A model generated the notes under the pieces. The model did not search any database, was not told the DNA's origin, and saw nothing but the letters and a program-made list of their open reading frames with translations. A program made the position numbers and the translations under genes. Of a DNA stretch of 64,000 nucleotides, positions 1-8,268 are shown piece by piece. The DNA lies in the NCBI RefSeq assembly GCF_000962805.1, contig NZ_JZTW01000001.1:1-64000 (forward strand). The letters run 5' to 3'. Source of the DNA: Pseudarthrobacter chlorophenolicus (GTDB taxonomy: Bacteria > Actinomycetota > Actinomycetes > Actinomycetales > Micrococcaceae). Within the stretch, counting starts at the first letter, position 1. The number at the start of each line of letters is the position of its first letter.

Positions 1-408
1 GACCAGGTCAAAAGCAACAGCGATCTCGGCCTGCCTCGCCGCCGCCACAGCCTTCACATCCTCCAACAGCCGAAGCTGATCAATCATCCCCGAACCACTG
101 GCAGCAGCTGGAAGATCAGCCAATATTCGCAAGGCATCAACAACACCCAGAACCCCAGCGCCCGAGGAGCCGGAAGGAGAACGAACCCCGACGCCTGAGG
201 GCTGCTCAGCTGGCGGCTGGGGCGGAGCGGGAAGAGATTCCGCGAGAGGCAGGGCCAGCGGCGTGGTCGGCCGAGGACCGGGGCGTTGAACGCATTTGCG
301 AGCAGTGCCACCCCCAGTCAGGTCGCGCCCGCCGACCGGGCTGACAGCAGGCCGCGCAACGGCAACTGCCTGCCCCAGCTCCACTACCGCTCCGCCAACC
401 GTCTCCAT
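1..408 (-). CDS. DUF222 / HNH endonuclease family protein, N-terminal part (cut by window edge)
   Basis: The reverse strand is open from an ATG at 408 to the left edge, giving 136 residues. The protein begins METVGGAVVELGQAV. After a Pro/Ser-rich linker it has a helical stretch containing MIDQLRLLEDVKAVAAARQA, which is typical of the start of the DUF222 domain (13E12 repeat family). In these proteins an HNH nuclease domain normally follows at the C-terminus, here outside the window. Such genes occur in many copies in Arthrobacter-like genomes and are often mobile-associated, but their role is not established. An in-frame TTG at 414 is an alternative start. The family call rests on the short helical segment. 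Confidence 0.6.
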   Translation of the reverse strand, partial: METVGGAVVELGQAVAVARPAVSPVGGRDLTGGGTARKCVQRPGPRPTTPLALPLAESLPAPPQPPAEQPSGVGVRSPSGSSGAGVLGVVDALRILADLPAAASGSGMIDQLRLLEDVKAVAAARQAEIAVAFDLV

Positions 409-545
409 GACCAAAGTCTTCCAGCACCCACTGACATTCCCGCCGCCCCAAAAGCCCTATGTGGACAACCCCGGAAGCAGACTGTGCAGCCCGAAGTAGA
501 GGCAACGCGCCGTCCAGAAGTTGCTCCAACCCAGGACAGGAACGG

Positions 546-665
546 CTAGGTGTCCGGGGCGTCGTCGTCCTGCTGCTGTTCTTCTTCGCCCGGCCAGAGA
601 AGCTCGGCGGCGGCTTCAACGAGGGCTTCGATGACGGCCGCCACCGCATCCAGCAAGATCGACAT
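546..665 (-). CDS. Possible small acidic protein, 39 aa
   Basis: On the reverse strand an ATG at 665 opens 39 codons. They encode an Ala/Leu/Glu-rich amphipathic helix (MSILLDAVAAVIEALVEAAA) followed by a Glu/Gln/Asp-rich tail ending DDDAPDT. The composition looks more protein-like than the neighbouring frames. The frame also stays open upstream through the terminator hairpin, so the start is uncertain, and the ribosome-binding site is weak (GTGGCGGC). No family was recognised. It may be a remnant or a chance frame. Confidence 0.25.
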   Translation of the reverse strand: MSILLDAVAAVIEALVEAAAELLWPGEEEQQQDDDAPDT

Positions 666-743
666 GCCGCCACGGTACGACGGGAAGTGGACGCTGCCAA
701 GAGTCGGCTGGTCCAAACCTGTTTCCCTGACCCATTCGAAAGC

Positions 744-773
744 AAAACGGCGGCGCCCAAGGAGGTGCCGCCG
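744..773 (-). terminator. Rho-independent terminator downstream of the GH42 gene
   Basis: Read on the reverse strand, CGGCGGCACC pairs with GGCGCCGCCG (10 bp with one mismatch) around a 6-base loop, followed by TTTT. It lies about 28 bases after the beta-galactosidase stop codon and is oriented to end that transcript. Confidence 0.7.
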
Positions 774-800
774 TCGTACGTATGAATAAAGCGAAGGTGC

Positions 801-2816
801 CTAGCCCTCCCTGATCACCGCAATACTGCCCGCCGGAACGGAACCGCCAAAGGGCTCGCCGGTCAGGAGATCGGTGCCGGTGGCCGAGACGGCCGCGGCG
901 GAGCGGGTGTGGTTGATGGCGAACAGGAAACCCTGGCCCTCGGCCGAGCGCCGACGGACAAGCTCGACGCCGGCATCGGCGGCAGCCGCGGGGGAGACGC
1001 CCGACTCGGCGAGCAGCCGGCCCACCAGTGCATCGATGCCGTCGCGGTCCGGGAAGGTGGCCAGGTACCAGGCGGCACCGCTGTCCACAGGCCGTCGGGT
1101 CACAGCCGGGACGCCCTCCAGCGGGTACTCCGTGAAGCTCTGCACCGCGTCCGCCCCCGCGAGGTGCACGTGCTCGCTCCATATCGAGGCAACGGTGCCG
1201 TCGTCGAGCTTCAGCTGCGATCCGGCCAGGAGCGGGTGGAACTCTTCCACCCGCACGCCTAGGAGGTCCCGGAATGCGCCCGGATACCCGCCCAGCCGAA
1301 TGTGGTCCTGCGGGTCCGCGATCCCGCTGAAGTAGCTGACCAGGACCGTGGCGCCGGCGGAGGCGGCCGCGGCGATGTTGGCGGCGTCGGCGTCGGACAC
1401 GGCGTAGAGCGTGCAGACGAGCACCAGGTCGTAGCCCTCAAGCGGCGCCGACGGGTGGACCATGTCCACGGAGACGCCCTTTAAGAACAGCGAACGGTGG
1501 AACGCCCGCAGCAGGTCCAGGTACTTTACGTCGATGCTCGGCTTGGAATCGATCTCGCTGGCCCACCACGCCTCGTAATCGAAGACGATGGCCACCCGGG
1601 ACTCCACCCGGGAACCGCGGACCGGTTCGAGCAGCTTCAGCGCCGCCCCCAGGTCCACTACCTCGCGCCATACCCGAGTGTCCCGGCCCCCGTGCGGCAC
1701 CATGGCAGAGTGGAACTTTTCGGAGCCCGCGAAGCTCTGCCGCCACTGGAAGAACATCACGGCGTCTGCGCCGCGGCCCACGTGTGCCAGGGAGTTCCGG
1801 AGCATTTCGCCGGGCATCTTCGGCTGGTTGCGGGGCTGCCAGTTGACGGCCGACGTCGAATGTTCCATCAGGATCCACGGGTCACCGCCCGCAATGCCCC
1901 GGGTCAGGTCCGCGCTGAACGCGACTTCGATGTGCCGTTCGGGGTCGGCGGCCACGAGGTAGTGGTCGTTGGCGATGACGTCCAGGTCCTTGGCCCAGTC
2001 GAAGTAGTCCATGGACTTCGTGGCGCTGGAGGCCATGAGGTTGGTGGTGCAGGGAACGTCCGGGGTCACCTCGCGGAGTACGGCCACGAGTTCGCGGTAG
2101 TAATCCATCAGCGCCCAGGAATTGAAGCGCTGGAAGTCCAGTTGCTGCCCCGGGTTCAGTGTGCTGGGGGCAACCGAGGGCGGCAGGATTTCTTCGAATG
2201 AGGCGTAGTTCTGGCTCCAGAATGCGGTGCCCCAGGACGCGTTGAGCGCGCCGATGGTGCCGTAGCGCCGTTCCAGCCAGCCGCGGAAAGCGGCTGCGTC
2301 CTCTTCGCCGTAGAACTCGGAAATGTGGCAACCCAGCTCGTTGTCCACGTGCCAGAGCGCCAGCGCCGGATGGTCCTTGTACCGTTCGGCGAGGACCCGC
2401 GTGATGCCCGTGGCGTAGCGCCGGTAGGCGGCCGACGACGGCGTGTAGTGCCGCCGTGAGCCCGGTCCCAGCACGGTTCCGTCAGCCGTGACGGGCAGGA
2501 TTTCCGGATGCTTGCGGACCAGCCACGCCGGGGGAGCGGCGGTTGCGGTGGCCAGGGCAACCTTGACGCCGATGCCGGACAGGTTGTCCAGCACCTCATC
2601 AAGCCAGCCGAAATCGTACTGGCCCTCAACAGGTTCAAGGAGGGCCCAGGAGAAGATGCCGACGCTGAGGAAGTTCACCCCGGCTTCCTGCATCAGCTCA
2701 AGGTCCTCCATCCGGACGCTCACAGGCCACTGCTCGGGGTTGTAGTCGCCCCCGAATCCAAGGCCTTCGACGTTGCTCCAAACACCTGCCGGACCGTTAA
2801 TTTCCTGCGTTGCCAT
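801..2816 (-). CDS. GH42 family beta-galactosidase
   Basis: The 671-residue protein has the size and layout of glycoside hydrolase family 42: an N-terminal TIM barrel, a trimerisation domain and a small C-terminal beta domain. The barrel begins near GFGGDYNPEQWP (residues about 21-31). The expected acid/base Glu lies in WHVDNE (about E160) and the nucleophile Glu in DPWILMEHS (about E318). No signal peptide is seen, so it should act in the cytoplasm on imported galactosides. The ATG at 2816 is chosen because TAGGAG precedes it; a longer frame reaching 2975 would run through the promoter. It is transcribed divergently from an ABC importer operon. By analogy with Bacillus YesZ, a likely substrate is galactan side chains of rhamnogalacturonan I. 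Confidence 0.9.
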   Translation of the reverse strand: MATQEINGPAGVWSNVEGLGFGGDYNPEQWPVSVRMEDLELMQEAGVNFLSVGIFSWALLEPVEGQYDFGWLDEVLDNLSGIGVKVALATATAAPPAWLVRKHPEILPVTADGTVLGPGSRRHYTPSSAAYRRYATGITRVLAERYKDHPALALWHVDNELGCHISEFYGEEDAAAFRGWLERRYGTIGALNASWGTAFWSQNYASFEEILPPSVAPSTLNPGQQLDFQRFNSWALMDYYRELVAVLREVTPDVPCTTNLMASSATKSMDYFDWAKDLDVIANDHYLVAADPERHIEVAFSADLTRGIAGGDPWILMEHSTSAVNWQPRNQPKMPGEMLRNSLAHVGRGADAVMFFQWRQSFAGSEKFHSAMVPHGGRDTRVWREVVDLGAALKLLEPVRGSRVESRVAIVFDYEAWWASEIDSKPSIDVKYLDLLRAFHRSLFLKGVSVDMVHPSAPLEGYDLVLVCTLYAVSDADAANIAAAASAGATVLVSYFSGIADPQDHIRLGGYPGAFRDLLGVRVEEFHPLLAGSQLKLDDGTVASIWSEHVHLAGADAVQSFTEYPLEGVPAVTRRPVDSGAAWYLATFPDRDGIDALVGRLLAESGVSPAAAADAGVELVRRRSAEGQGFLFAINHTRSAAAVSATGTDLLTGEPFGGSVPAGSIAVIREG

Positions 2817-2869
2817 GGGACTCCTATGTCTGCCGAAGCGGTGGAAAGGGGCGGGGAAACCCGTGGATT

Positions 2870-2916
2870 GGAAAACGCTTGCCCAATTCCGGGAATGCGG
2901 ATATTGTATCGTTTCA
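2870..2916. promoter_or_regulatory. Divergent promoter region with two LacI-type operator-like sites
   Basis: A plausible rightward promoter is TTGCCC (2879..2884), 17 bases, TATTGT (2902..2907). An imperfect palindrome GGAAAACGCTTGCC (2870..2883) overlaps the -35 box, and TGTATCGTTTCA (2905..2916) overlaps the -10 box. The second matches, on the other strand, the TGAAACGATTCA site before rhaM. The first resembles, on the other strand, GCAAGCGCTTTCC at 14224. This suggests repression by LacI-family proteins. Confidence 0.55.
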
Positions 2917-2992
2917 GAAGCCGTGTAAGCCAGCTCACTACTTACGTTGTAGATGAGATCAGGGATTGCACACATTGAGCAAGGAGGCTCCC

Positions 2993-4282
2993 GTGATCAA
3001 CAGAAGGCATTTCCTTACAACCGTAGCCGTCGGCACCGCATCTGCCGGCGTACTGGCGGCCTGCGGAACCGGATCCAGCACCTCAGGACAGACCGGTTCG
3101 GCGGACAACCCCGTCACCATCAACTACACCTGGTGGGGCAACGACGACCGCGCCGAGCGCACCCGCAAGGCCATTGCGTTGTTTGAATCGAAGAACCCGG
3201 ACATCAAGGTCAACGGCAACTTCACCGACTTTGCCGGCTACTGGCAGAAGCGTGCCACCGAAGCTGCCGGCGGCGGCCTGCCCGACGTCATGCAGTGGGA
3301 CCTGTCCTACCTGCGCGACTACGGCCAGCGCAACCAGCTGCTGGACCTGGGCACGGTCAAGATCAACACCGACGCCTTCGAAAAGTCCCTGCTGCCTTCA
3401 GGCCAGATCAAGGGCAAGACCTACGGCATCCCCACCAGCACCAATGCCTTCGCCGTCTACTACGACCCCGCCAAGCTGGCCTCCCTGGGCATCGCCGAAC
3501 CGGACGGCAGCTGGACCTACAAGGAATTCAACACCTTCCTCACCGAGGTGGGCAGCAAGAGCAACGGCGCCCTCTTCGGCGGCACCGACTACACGGGCGT
3601 CTGGTGGATGTTCAACGTCTGGCTGCGGCAGAACAACATCGAAGCCTTCACCTCCGAGGGCAAGCTCGGCTTCAGCAAGGACGACCTGAAGAAGTGGTGG
3701 AACCTCACCGCTGATCTGCGCGGCACCCCGGCGATCGTCTCCGAAGAGCGCGTCACCCAGCTGGCCCCGAAGTCGCCGTTCGGCTCGAATGTCACCGCAA
3801 CCGAAGTCACCTGGGACAACTTCATGGCCGGCTACCTCGGCGACAGCGGCGCGAAGGAACTCAAGCTCGTGCCGGTCCCCTCCGACGACGCCGACAACCT
3901 CGGCCTGTTCCTGAAGCCGTCCATGCTGATGGTGGCCAGCGCCAAGACCAAGTTCAAGGACGCCGCAGCCCGCTTCATCGACTTCATGGTCAACGACCCC
4001 GAGGTAGGCCAGATCTTCAAGACCTCCCGTGGCGTGCCCGCATCGAAGACCCAGCGCGACGGCACCACCTTCGAAGGTACGGACAAGATCGTCGTCGACT
4101 ACGAAACATCCATCTCCCAGTACCTCAAGGACGCCCCGGAGCCGCCGATCGTCGGCTTCGGCACGCTGGAGACCTCCTTCAAGCGCATCGCCTCGGACCT
4201 GAACTACGGCAAGCTGGACATCAACGGTGCCACGGACGCCTGGTTCAAGGAAGCCGAAGACCTTATCAAGCAGAACGCCTGA
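2993..4282 (+). CDS. CUT1 ABC importer, sugar-binding lipoprotein
   Basis: This 429-residue extracellular solute-binding protein (family 1, COG1653-like) has an N-terminus with twin arginines (NRRHF), a hydrophobic stretch and a lipobox ending LAAC. It is therefore probably an exported lipoprotein anchored outside the membrane. The motif INYTWWGNDDRAERT is typical of sugar-binding proteins of this class. The GTG at 2993 is chosen because AAGGAGG lies just upstream. Two permease genes and a DUF624 gene follow, forming one operon without an ATPase gene, as is usual for importers that share a common MsiK/MsmX-type ATPase. The ligand is unknown; the neighbouring GH42 gene suggests a beta-galactoside or pectin-derived oligosaccharide. 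Confidence 0.88.
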   Translation: MINRRHFLTTVAVGTASAGVLAACGTGSSTSGQTGSADNPVTINYTWWGNDDRAERTRKAIALFESKNPDIKVNGNFTDFAGYWQKRATEAAGGGLPDVMQWDLSYLRDYGQRNQLLDLGTVKINTDAFEKSLLPSGQIKGKTYGIPTSTNAFAVYYDPAKLASLGIAEPDGSWTYKEFNTFLTEVGSKSNGALFGGTDYTGVWWMFNVWLRQNNIEAFTSEGKLGFSKDDLKKWWNLTADLRGTPAIVSEERVTQLAPKSPFGSNVTATEVTWDNFMAGYLGDSGAKELKLVPVPSDDADNLGLFLKPSMLMVASAKTKFKDAAARFIDFMVNDPEVGQIFKTSRGVPASKTQRDGTTFEGTDKIVVDYETSISQYLKDAPEPPIVGFGTLETSFKRIASDLNYGKLDINGATDAWFKEAEDLIKQNA

Positions 4283-4312
4283 TACAGGCTTCACAACTGA
4301 CGGACTGAACTC

Positions 4313-5266
4313 GTGACTCAAAGCCCAACCCTGAGCAGGCGTTCGACGCAATCCGGTCCTGCCCCGCTTCGCAAGTCGAAGCGGGGCGGGGTGGATGCCC
4401 GCGCCGGCTACACTTTCCTGCTGCCCTGGCTGCTGGGATTCATCGCCCTCACCGTTGGGCCAATGATTTCCTCGCTCTACCTGTCCTTCACCAACTACAA
4501 CCTGTTCGAGCCGCCCAAGTGGATCGGGCTGGACAACTACATCACGCTGTTCCAGGACGAACGGTTCCTGCAGTCCGTGGGCGTGACCGTGGGCTACGTG
4601 GTCTTCGGCACCCCGCTCAAGCTCGCCGCAGCGCTGGCGGTGGCGATGCTGCTCAACAGCAAGCGCCGCGGCCAGGGCTTCTACCGCTCCGCGTTCTACG
4701 CCCCCTCGCTGATCGGTGCCTCGGTATCGATCGCGATCGTGTGGAAGGCCATGTTCGGCGATTCGGGTCCGGTGGACCAGGGCCTGTCCTTCTTCGGGAT
4801 CAACCTCGGCGGCTGGGTGGGCAACCCCACCATGACCATGCCGATGTTCATCCTGCTCACGGTGTGGCAGTTCGGCGCGCCGATGGTCATCTTCCTGGCC
4901 GGGCTCAAGCAGATCCCGAACGAACTCTACGAAGCAGCGTCCATGGACGGTGCCGGGCCGGTACGGAAGTTCTTCAACATCACCTGGCCCATGCTCTCCC
5001 CGGTGATCTTCTTCAACCTGCTGATGGAAACCATCCACGCGTTCCAGATCTTCGCGTCGGCATTCATCATCTCCAACGGTGAAGGCGGCCCTGCCGGTTC
5101 CACCCTCTTCTACACCCTCTACCTGTACCTGCGCGGCTTCAGCGATTTCCGGATGGGCTACGCCTCGGCGATGGCCTGGCTCCTGGTGATCGTGGTGGGC
5201 ATCATTACCCTGATCTTCTTCAAAACGTCCAAGTCCTGGGTCCACTACAGCGGTGATTCGAAATGA
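4313..5266 (+). CDS. ABC sugar importer permease (MalF/UgpA type)
   Basis: This 317-residue inner-membrane permease has about six membrane segments, beginning near FLLPWLLGFIALTVGP. The EAA loop LYEAASMDGAGPVRKFFNIT lies near residues 205-224 and contacts the ATPase subunit. It pairs with the next gene as the heterodimeric channel of the importer, and the two reading frames overlap by 4 bases. The GTG start at 4313 lacks a strong ribosome-binding site. A GTG at 4391, preceded by GCGGGGCGGG, is an alternative that would leave a perfect hairpin (4361..4387) in the gap after the binding-protein gene. Confidence 0.88.
   Translation: MTQSPTLSRRSTQSGPAPLRKSKRGGVDARAGYTFLLPWLLGFIALTVGPMISSLYLSFTNYNLFEPPKWIGLDNYITLFQDERFLQSVGVTVGYVVFGTPLKLAAALAVAMLLNSKRRGQGFYRSAFYAPSLIGASVSIAIVWKAMFGDSGPVDQGLSFFGINLGGWVGNPTMTMPMFILLTVWQFGAPMVIFLAGLKQIPNELYEAASMDGAGPVRKFFNITWPMLSPVIFFNLLMETIHAFQIFASAFIISNGEGGPAGSTLFYTLYLYLRGFSDFRMGYASAMAWLLVIVVGIITLIFFKTSKSWVHYSGDSK
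4361..4387 (+). other. Perfect hairpin at the start of the permease gene
   Basis: GCCCCGCTTCG (4361..4371) pairs perfectly with CGAAGCGGGGC (4377..4387) around a 5-base loop, with no T-run after it. Its position just after the binding-protein gene fits an mRNA-stabilising or partial-terminator element that lowers permease expression relative to the binding protein. Confidence 0.5.
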
Positions 5267-6180
5267 CAACCATGGCAACGCCCACCCAGTCCGCCCCGGA
5301 GGCCGGCACCCCGGCGTACAACCCGAAATCCGAGTCAGTCGGCGCCAAGCGGGCCAAGAGCACCGCCTTCCACATCGCCGCGCTTATCCTCACCGGCATC
5401 GTGCTGTACCCGGGCCTGTGGATGATCGCCTCGGCATTCAAGCCGAACTCCGAGATCGGCGGCGGAAACACCTCGCTGTGGTCAGAGAACTTCAGCTTCG
5501 ACAACTTCGTCACGGCCCTGGACGGCATCGGCGGGGTCTCCACGATGCAGTTCTTCACCAACTCGCTGATCCTGGCCCTCGGCGCGGTGGTGGGAACCAT
5601 CCTCTCCGCGTCCGTCTCGGCCTACGCCTTCGCCCGGATCAAGTTCCCCGGCCGGAGCGTGTTCTTCGGCATGATGATCGCCACCCTGTTGCTGCCCTTC
5701 CACGTGGTGATCATCCCGCAGTACATCATCTTCCAGCAGCTGGGCCTGGTGGATACCTACATTCCGCTGCTCATCGGCAAGTTCCTCGCCGCCGACGCGT
5801 TCTTCGTCTTCCTCATGGTCCAGTTCATGCGGGGCCTGCCCGCGGAACTTGACGAAGCGGCACGGATCGACGGCGCCGGGCACGTGCGGATCTTCAGCTC
5901 CATCATGCTGCCACTGATGAAGCCGGCCCTGATCTCCACCTCGATCTTCTCCTTTATCTGGAGCTGGAACGACTTCCTGGGCCCGCTGCTCTACCTCAAC
6001 ACCCCGGAAAAGTACCCGCTCCCGCTGGCGCTGCGGCTCTTCCAGGACCAGACCCAGTCCTCGGACTACGGCGCCATGATCGCCATGTCGGTCCTGGCCC
6101 TGCTGCCGGTGCTGATCTTCTTCCTGATCTTCCAGCGCTACATTGTTGAGGGCGTCTCCACCCAGGGCCTCAAGGGCTGA
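5263..6180 (+). CDS. ABC sugar importer permease (MalG/UgpE type)
   Basis: This 305-residue partner permease has about six membrane segments and the conserved cytoplasmic EAA loop GLPAELDEAARIDGAGHVRI, which docks the ATPase. It starts inside the stop codon of the preceding permease (ATGA overlap), indicating translational coupling. A second in-frame ATG nine bases later (MATPTQ) could also serve. It completes the membrane part of the importer whose binding protein is encoded at 2993. Confidence 0.88.
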   Translation: MTTMATPTQSAPEAGTPAYNPKSESVGAKRAKSTAFHIAALILTGIVLYPGLWMIASAFKPNSEIGGGNTSLWSENFSFDNFVTALDGIGGVSTMQFFTNSLILALGAVVGTILSASVSAYAFARIKFPGRSVFFGMMIATLLLPFHVVIIPQYIIFQQLGLVDTYIPLLIGKFLAADAFFVFLMVQFMRGLPAELDEAARIDGAGHVRIFSSIMLPLMKPALISTSIFSFIWSWNDFLGPLLYLNTPEKYPLPLALRLFQDQTQSSDYGAMIAMSVLALLPVLIFFLIFQRYIVEGVSTQGLKG

Positions 6181-6201
6181 CGGAAAAGGAGCACGACGGA
6201 A

Positions 6202-6831
6202 ATGAGCATCATGGACCGCACCACACCCGCATCGAACCACCAGCCCATTCCGGTGAACCGGTTCGCCCTGTTCTCCGAAACCCTCCTGGCCGGGGTGCTG
6301 GTGCTGGTGCTGTCCCTGCCCCTGGTGACCATCCCCGCCGCCTACGCGGCGGGGATCGCCCACCTGGAACGGCACCTCGACGGCCGCGACGATTCCGTCC
6401 GCGGCCTGTGGGGGACCTTCAAAGCTGCGCTGCCCGGGAGCTGGAAACTGGGCGCGCTGACGGCAGGAGCCGCCGTCGTCATCCTCCTGAACCTGCTGCT
6501 GGCCTGGGTAGGCCAGCTGCCCGGCCGCGAAGTGGTCCTTCCTGCCACCCTGGTCCTGGCGGCCTGCGGAGCCATCCTGCTGCTGCGTACCGCCGCGGCC
6601 TGGTCCGACGCCGCCACATTGCATGCCGGGCCGAAGGACGCCTGGCACGCAGCGCTCGAAACAGGCAAAGCCATCTCCCTGAGGGACTGGTCCGGTTCGG
6701 CCCTGCTCGCTGCCGCACTGTTCGGCGCCACGGTGTTCGTTTGGATGCTCGTGGCCCTCTTCGTGGTGGTGCCGGGCACCCTGATCCTTGCCTCGGCGGC
6801 CGTCAAGATCCGCTCGGCCCGCCACACCTGA
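6202..6831 (+). CDS. DUF624 (YesL-like) membrane protein
   Basis: This 209-residue protein begins with a soluble stretch, then RFALFSETLLAGVLVLVLSLPLVTIPAA, and has several further hydrophobic segments. This is the pattern of DUF624/YesL membrane proteins found beside CUT1 sugar importers. AAGGAG lies about 12 bases before the ATG. It closes the first importer operon, 21 bases after the second permease. Family function is unknown. A second DUF624 gene at 14409 sits at the head of the other importer operon in this island. Confidence 0.75.
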   Translation: MSIMDRTTPASNHQPIPVNRFALFSETLLAGVLVLVLSLPLVTIPAAYAAGIAHLERHLDGRDDSVRGLWGTFKAALPGSWKLGALTAGAAVVILLNLLLAWVGQLPGREVVLPATLVLAACGAILLLRTAAAWSDAATLHAGPKDAWHAALETGKAISLRDWSGSALLAAALFGATVFVWMLVALFVVVPGTLILASAAVKIRSARHT

Positions 6832-6891
6832 TCCGCCACCGGCTCAACCGCACCTCCACACCTTCCGCCCCACAACCGAGTTGAGTCAGAC

Positions 6892-8178
6892 GTGCCTTCC
6901 GACCGCCCGAAATCCGAGCAGTCCGTCCATCTTTCCCACGAGAGCCAACCGCGGTGGTACCAGCCGCTGACCCGGCACAATTACAGGCTCTTCCTGGGCA
7001 TGCAGGTAGCGGGCAGCGTAGGTGTCTGGATGCAGCGCCTCGCCCAGGACTGGATGGTCCTGCAGCTGACCGGCAGTCCCGCGGCCGTAGGCGTCGCCGT
7101 CGCCCTTCAATTCCTCCCCATGCTGATCGTCGGGCCGCTGTCCGGGCTGGTGGTGGACCTGTTCCCCAAGCGCCGGATCATGATGGTGTGCCAGTCCGTG
7201 ATCGTGGTCCTTGCCCTGGGGCTGGCCGCGTGGGTGGCCAGCGGGACCATCACCGTCTGGGCCGTGTACGCGAGCTGCGTCGCCCTGGGCATTACCTCAG
7301 CCATCGACGGGCCCGCCCGCCAGGTGTTCGTCAATGAAGTGGTGGGTGACGCCGCCCTGCGTCCAGCCATCGGCCTCAACAACGCCCTCAGCCAGCTTGG
7401 CGCCATGGCCGGGCCAGCCCTCAGCGGGGTGCTGATCGCGCAGGCCGGCCCGGCCGCGGCCTTCGCCGCGAACGCCGCCATTGGCGTGCTGGTCCTTGGC
7501 CTGATCGCAGCCATCCGAACGGCTGAGCTGTTTCCCGGTATTCCAGCTGCCCGGGGCCGCGGACAGCTGCTGGCAGGCTTCGCGTATGTGCGGGAGCGGC
7601 CCCGGCTGTTACTCCTCATCCTGCTGGCGGGCCTCCTGGGTGCCTTCGGCATGAACGGTCCGGTGGTTCTCGCGGCCTTTGCCGAGCGGGTGTGGCACAA
7701 CGGAGTTGAAGGCTTCGGCCTCTTCAACACCGTAAGTGCCGTGGGCGCGCTTGCCGGTGCGCTGCTGGCGGCCAGGCTCCGGAACATGGGCCGCCGCGGG
7801 ATTGTGGTTGCCGCCGGCCTGTTCGGATTGTCCCAACTGGTGGCAGCCCTTATGCCCACGCTTCCGCTGTTCATCGCCATGCTGGTGGTGGTGGGACTCA
7901 TGACGCTCCTGTTCCTGACGAGCGCCGCCACGGCCGTCCAGCTCGAAGCCGGCCCTGCCATCCGCGGTCGCGTGATGGCCCTGTACTTGCCGCTGCTGCT
8001 GGGCGGACACGCCCTCGGCGGCCTGCTGGCCGGCTGGCTGACCGAACAGTTCGGTGTCCGTACCGGACTGGTGGTCACGGGCGGTTTGGGCATCCTGTCC
8101 GCAGCCGCCATTGGCTTCCTGCTGTGGCGGCACGGCAGGTCGGCGAGGGTGCGGGATGCCGGGCTGACGGAGTCCTGA
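6892..8178 (+). CDS. MFS transporter (DHA3/EntS-like)
   Basis: This 428-residue protein has about twelve membrane segments. Near the N-terminus it carries FLGMQVAGSVGVWMQRLAQDW, as in the drug/siderophore exporter branch of the major facilitator superfamily (MFS_3). The loop PLSGLVVDLFPKRRIMMV matches the MFS signature between helices 2 and 3. The GTG start follows a short 60-base gap after the DUF624 gene, so it may be co-transcribed. Substrate and direction of transport cannot be told. The annotation as an exporter is from family resemblance only. Confidence 0.8.
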   Translation: MPSDRPKSEQSVHLSHESQPRWYQPLTRHNYRLFLGMQVAGSVGVWMQRLAQDWMVLQLTGSPAAVGVAVALQFLPMLIVGPLSGLVVDLFPKRRIMMVCQSVIVVLALGLAAWVASGTITVWAVYASCVALGITSAIDGPARQVFVNEVVGDAALRPAIGLNNALSQLGAMAGPALSGVLIAQAGPAAAFAANAAIGVLVLGLIAAIRTAELFPGIPAARGRGQLLAGFAYVRERPRLLLLILLAGLLGAFGMNGPVVLAAFAERVWHNGVEGFGLFNTVSAVGALAGALLAARLRNMGRRGIVVAAGLFGLSQLVAALMPTLPLFIAMLVVVGLMTLLFLTSAATAVQLEAGPAIRGRVMALYLPLLLGGHALGGLLAGWLTEQFGVRTGLVVTGGLGILSAAAIGFLLWRHGRSARVRDAGLTES

Positions 8179-8185
8179 GCAGTCC

Positions 8186-8231
8186 TTGACGCGTGTGCTG
8201 AATCACACCTACGCTGTGGGAAACCGGTTTC
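8186..8231 (+). promoter_or_regulatory. Promoter and perfect LacI-like operator before the orphan binding-protein gene
   Basis: TTGACG (8186..8191), 18 bases, TACGCT (8210..8215) forms a reasonable promoter. Directly downstream GAAACCGGTTTC (8220..8231) is a perfect 12-base palindrome with a central CG, as in LacI-family operators. It differs from the ATCGTT-type sites elsewhere in the island, so a different repressor probably acts here. Confidence 0.6.
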
Positions 8232-8268
8232 TATCTGGTACCAGCATCCCGACGCCAAAGGACAAACG

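Larger units (their letters stand above)
409..800. other. Intergenic stretch between the DUF222 gene and the beta-galactosidase gene
   Basis: This stretch of about 390 bases holds no confident gene. It contains a possible 39-codon reverse-strand reading frame (546..665) and a terminator-like hairpin (744..773). The remaining reading frames here look like chance frames in GC-rich DNA. Confidence 0.5.

Noticed and set aside
3398..5278. 626-codon reverse-strand frame opposite the first importer genes
   Set aside because: It is the mirror of two well-supported genes in GC-rich DNA; its composition is rich in Gly, Glu and Val without any recognisable domain.
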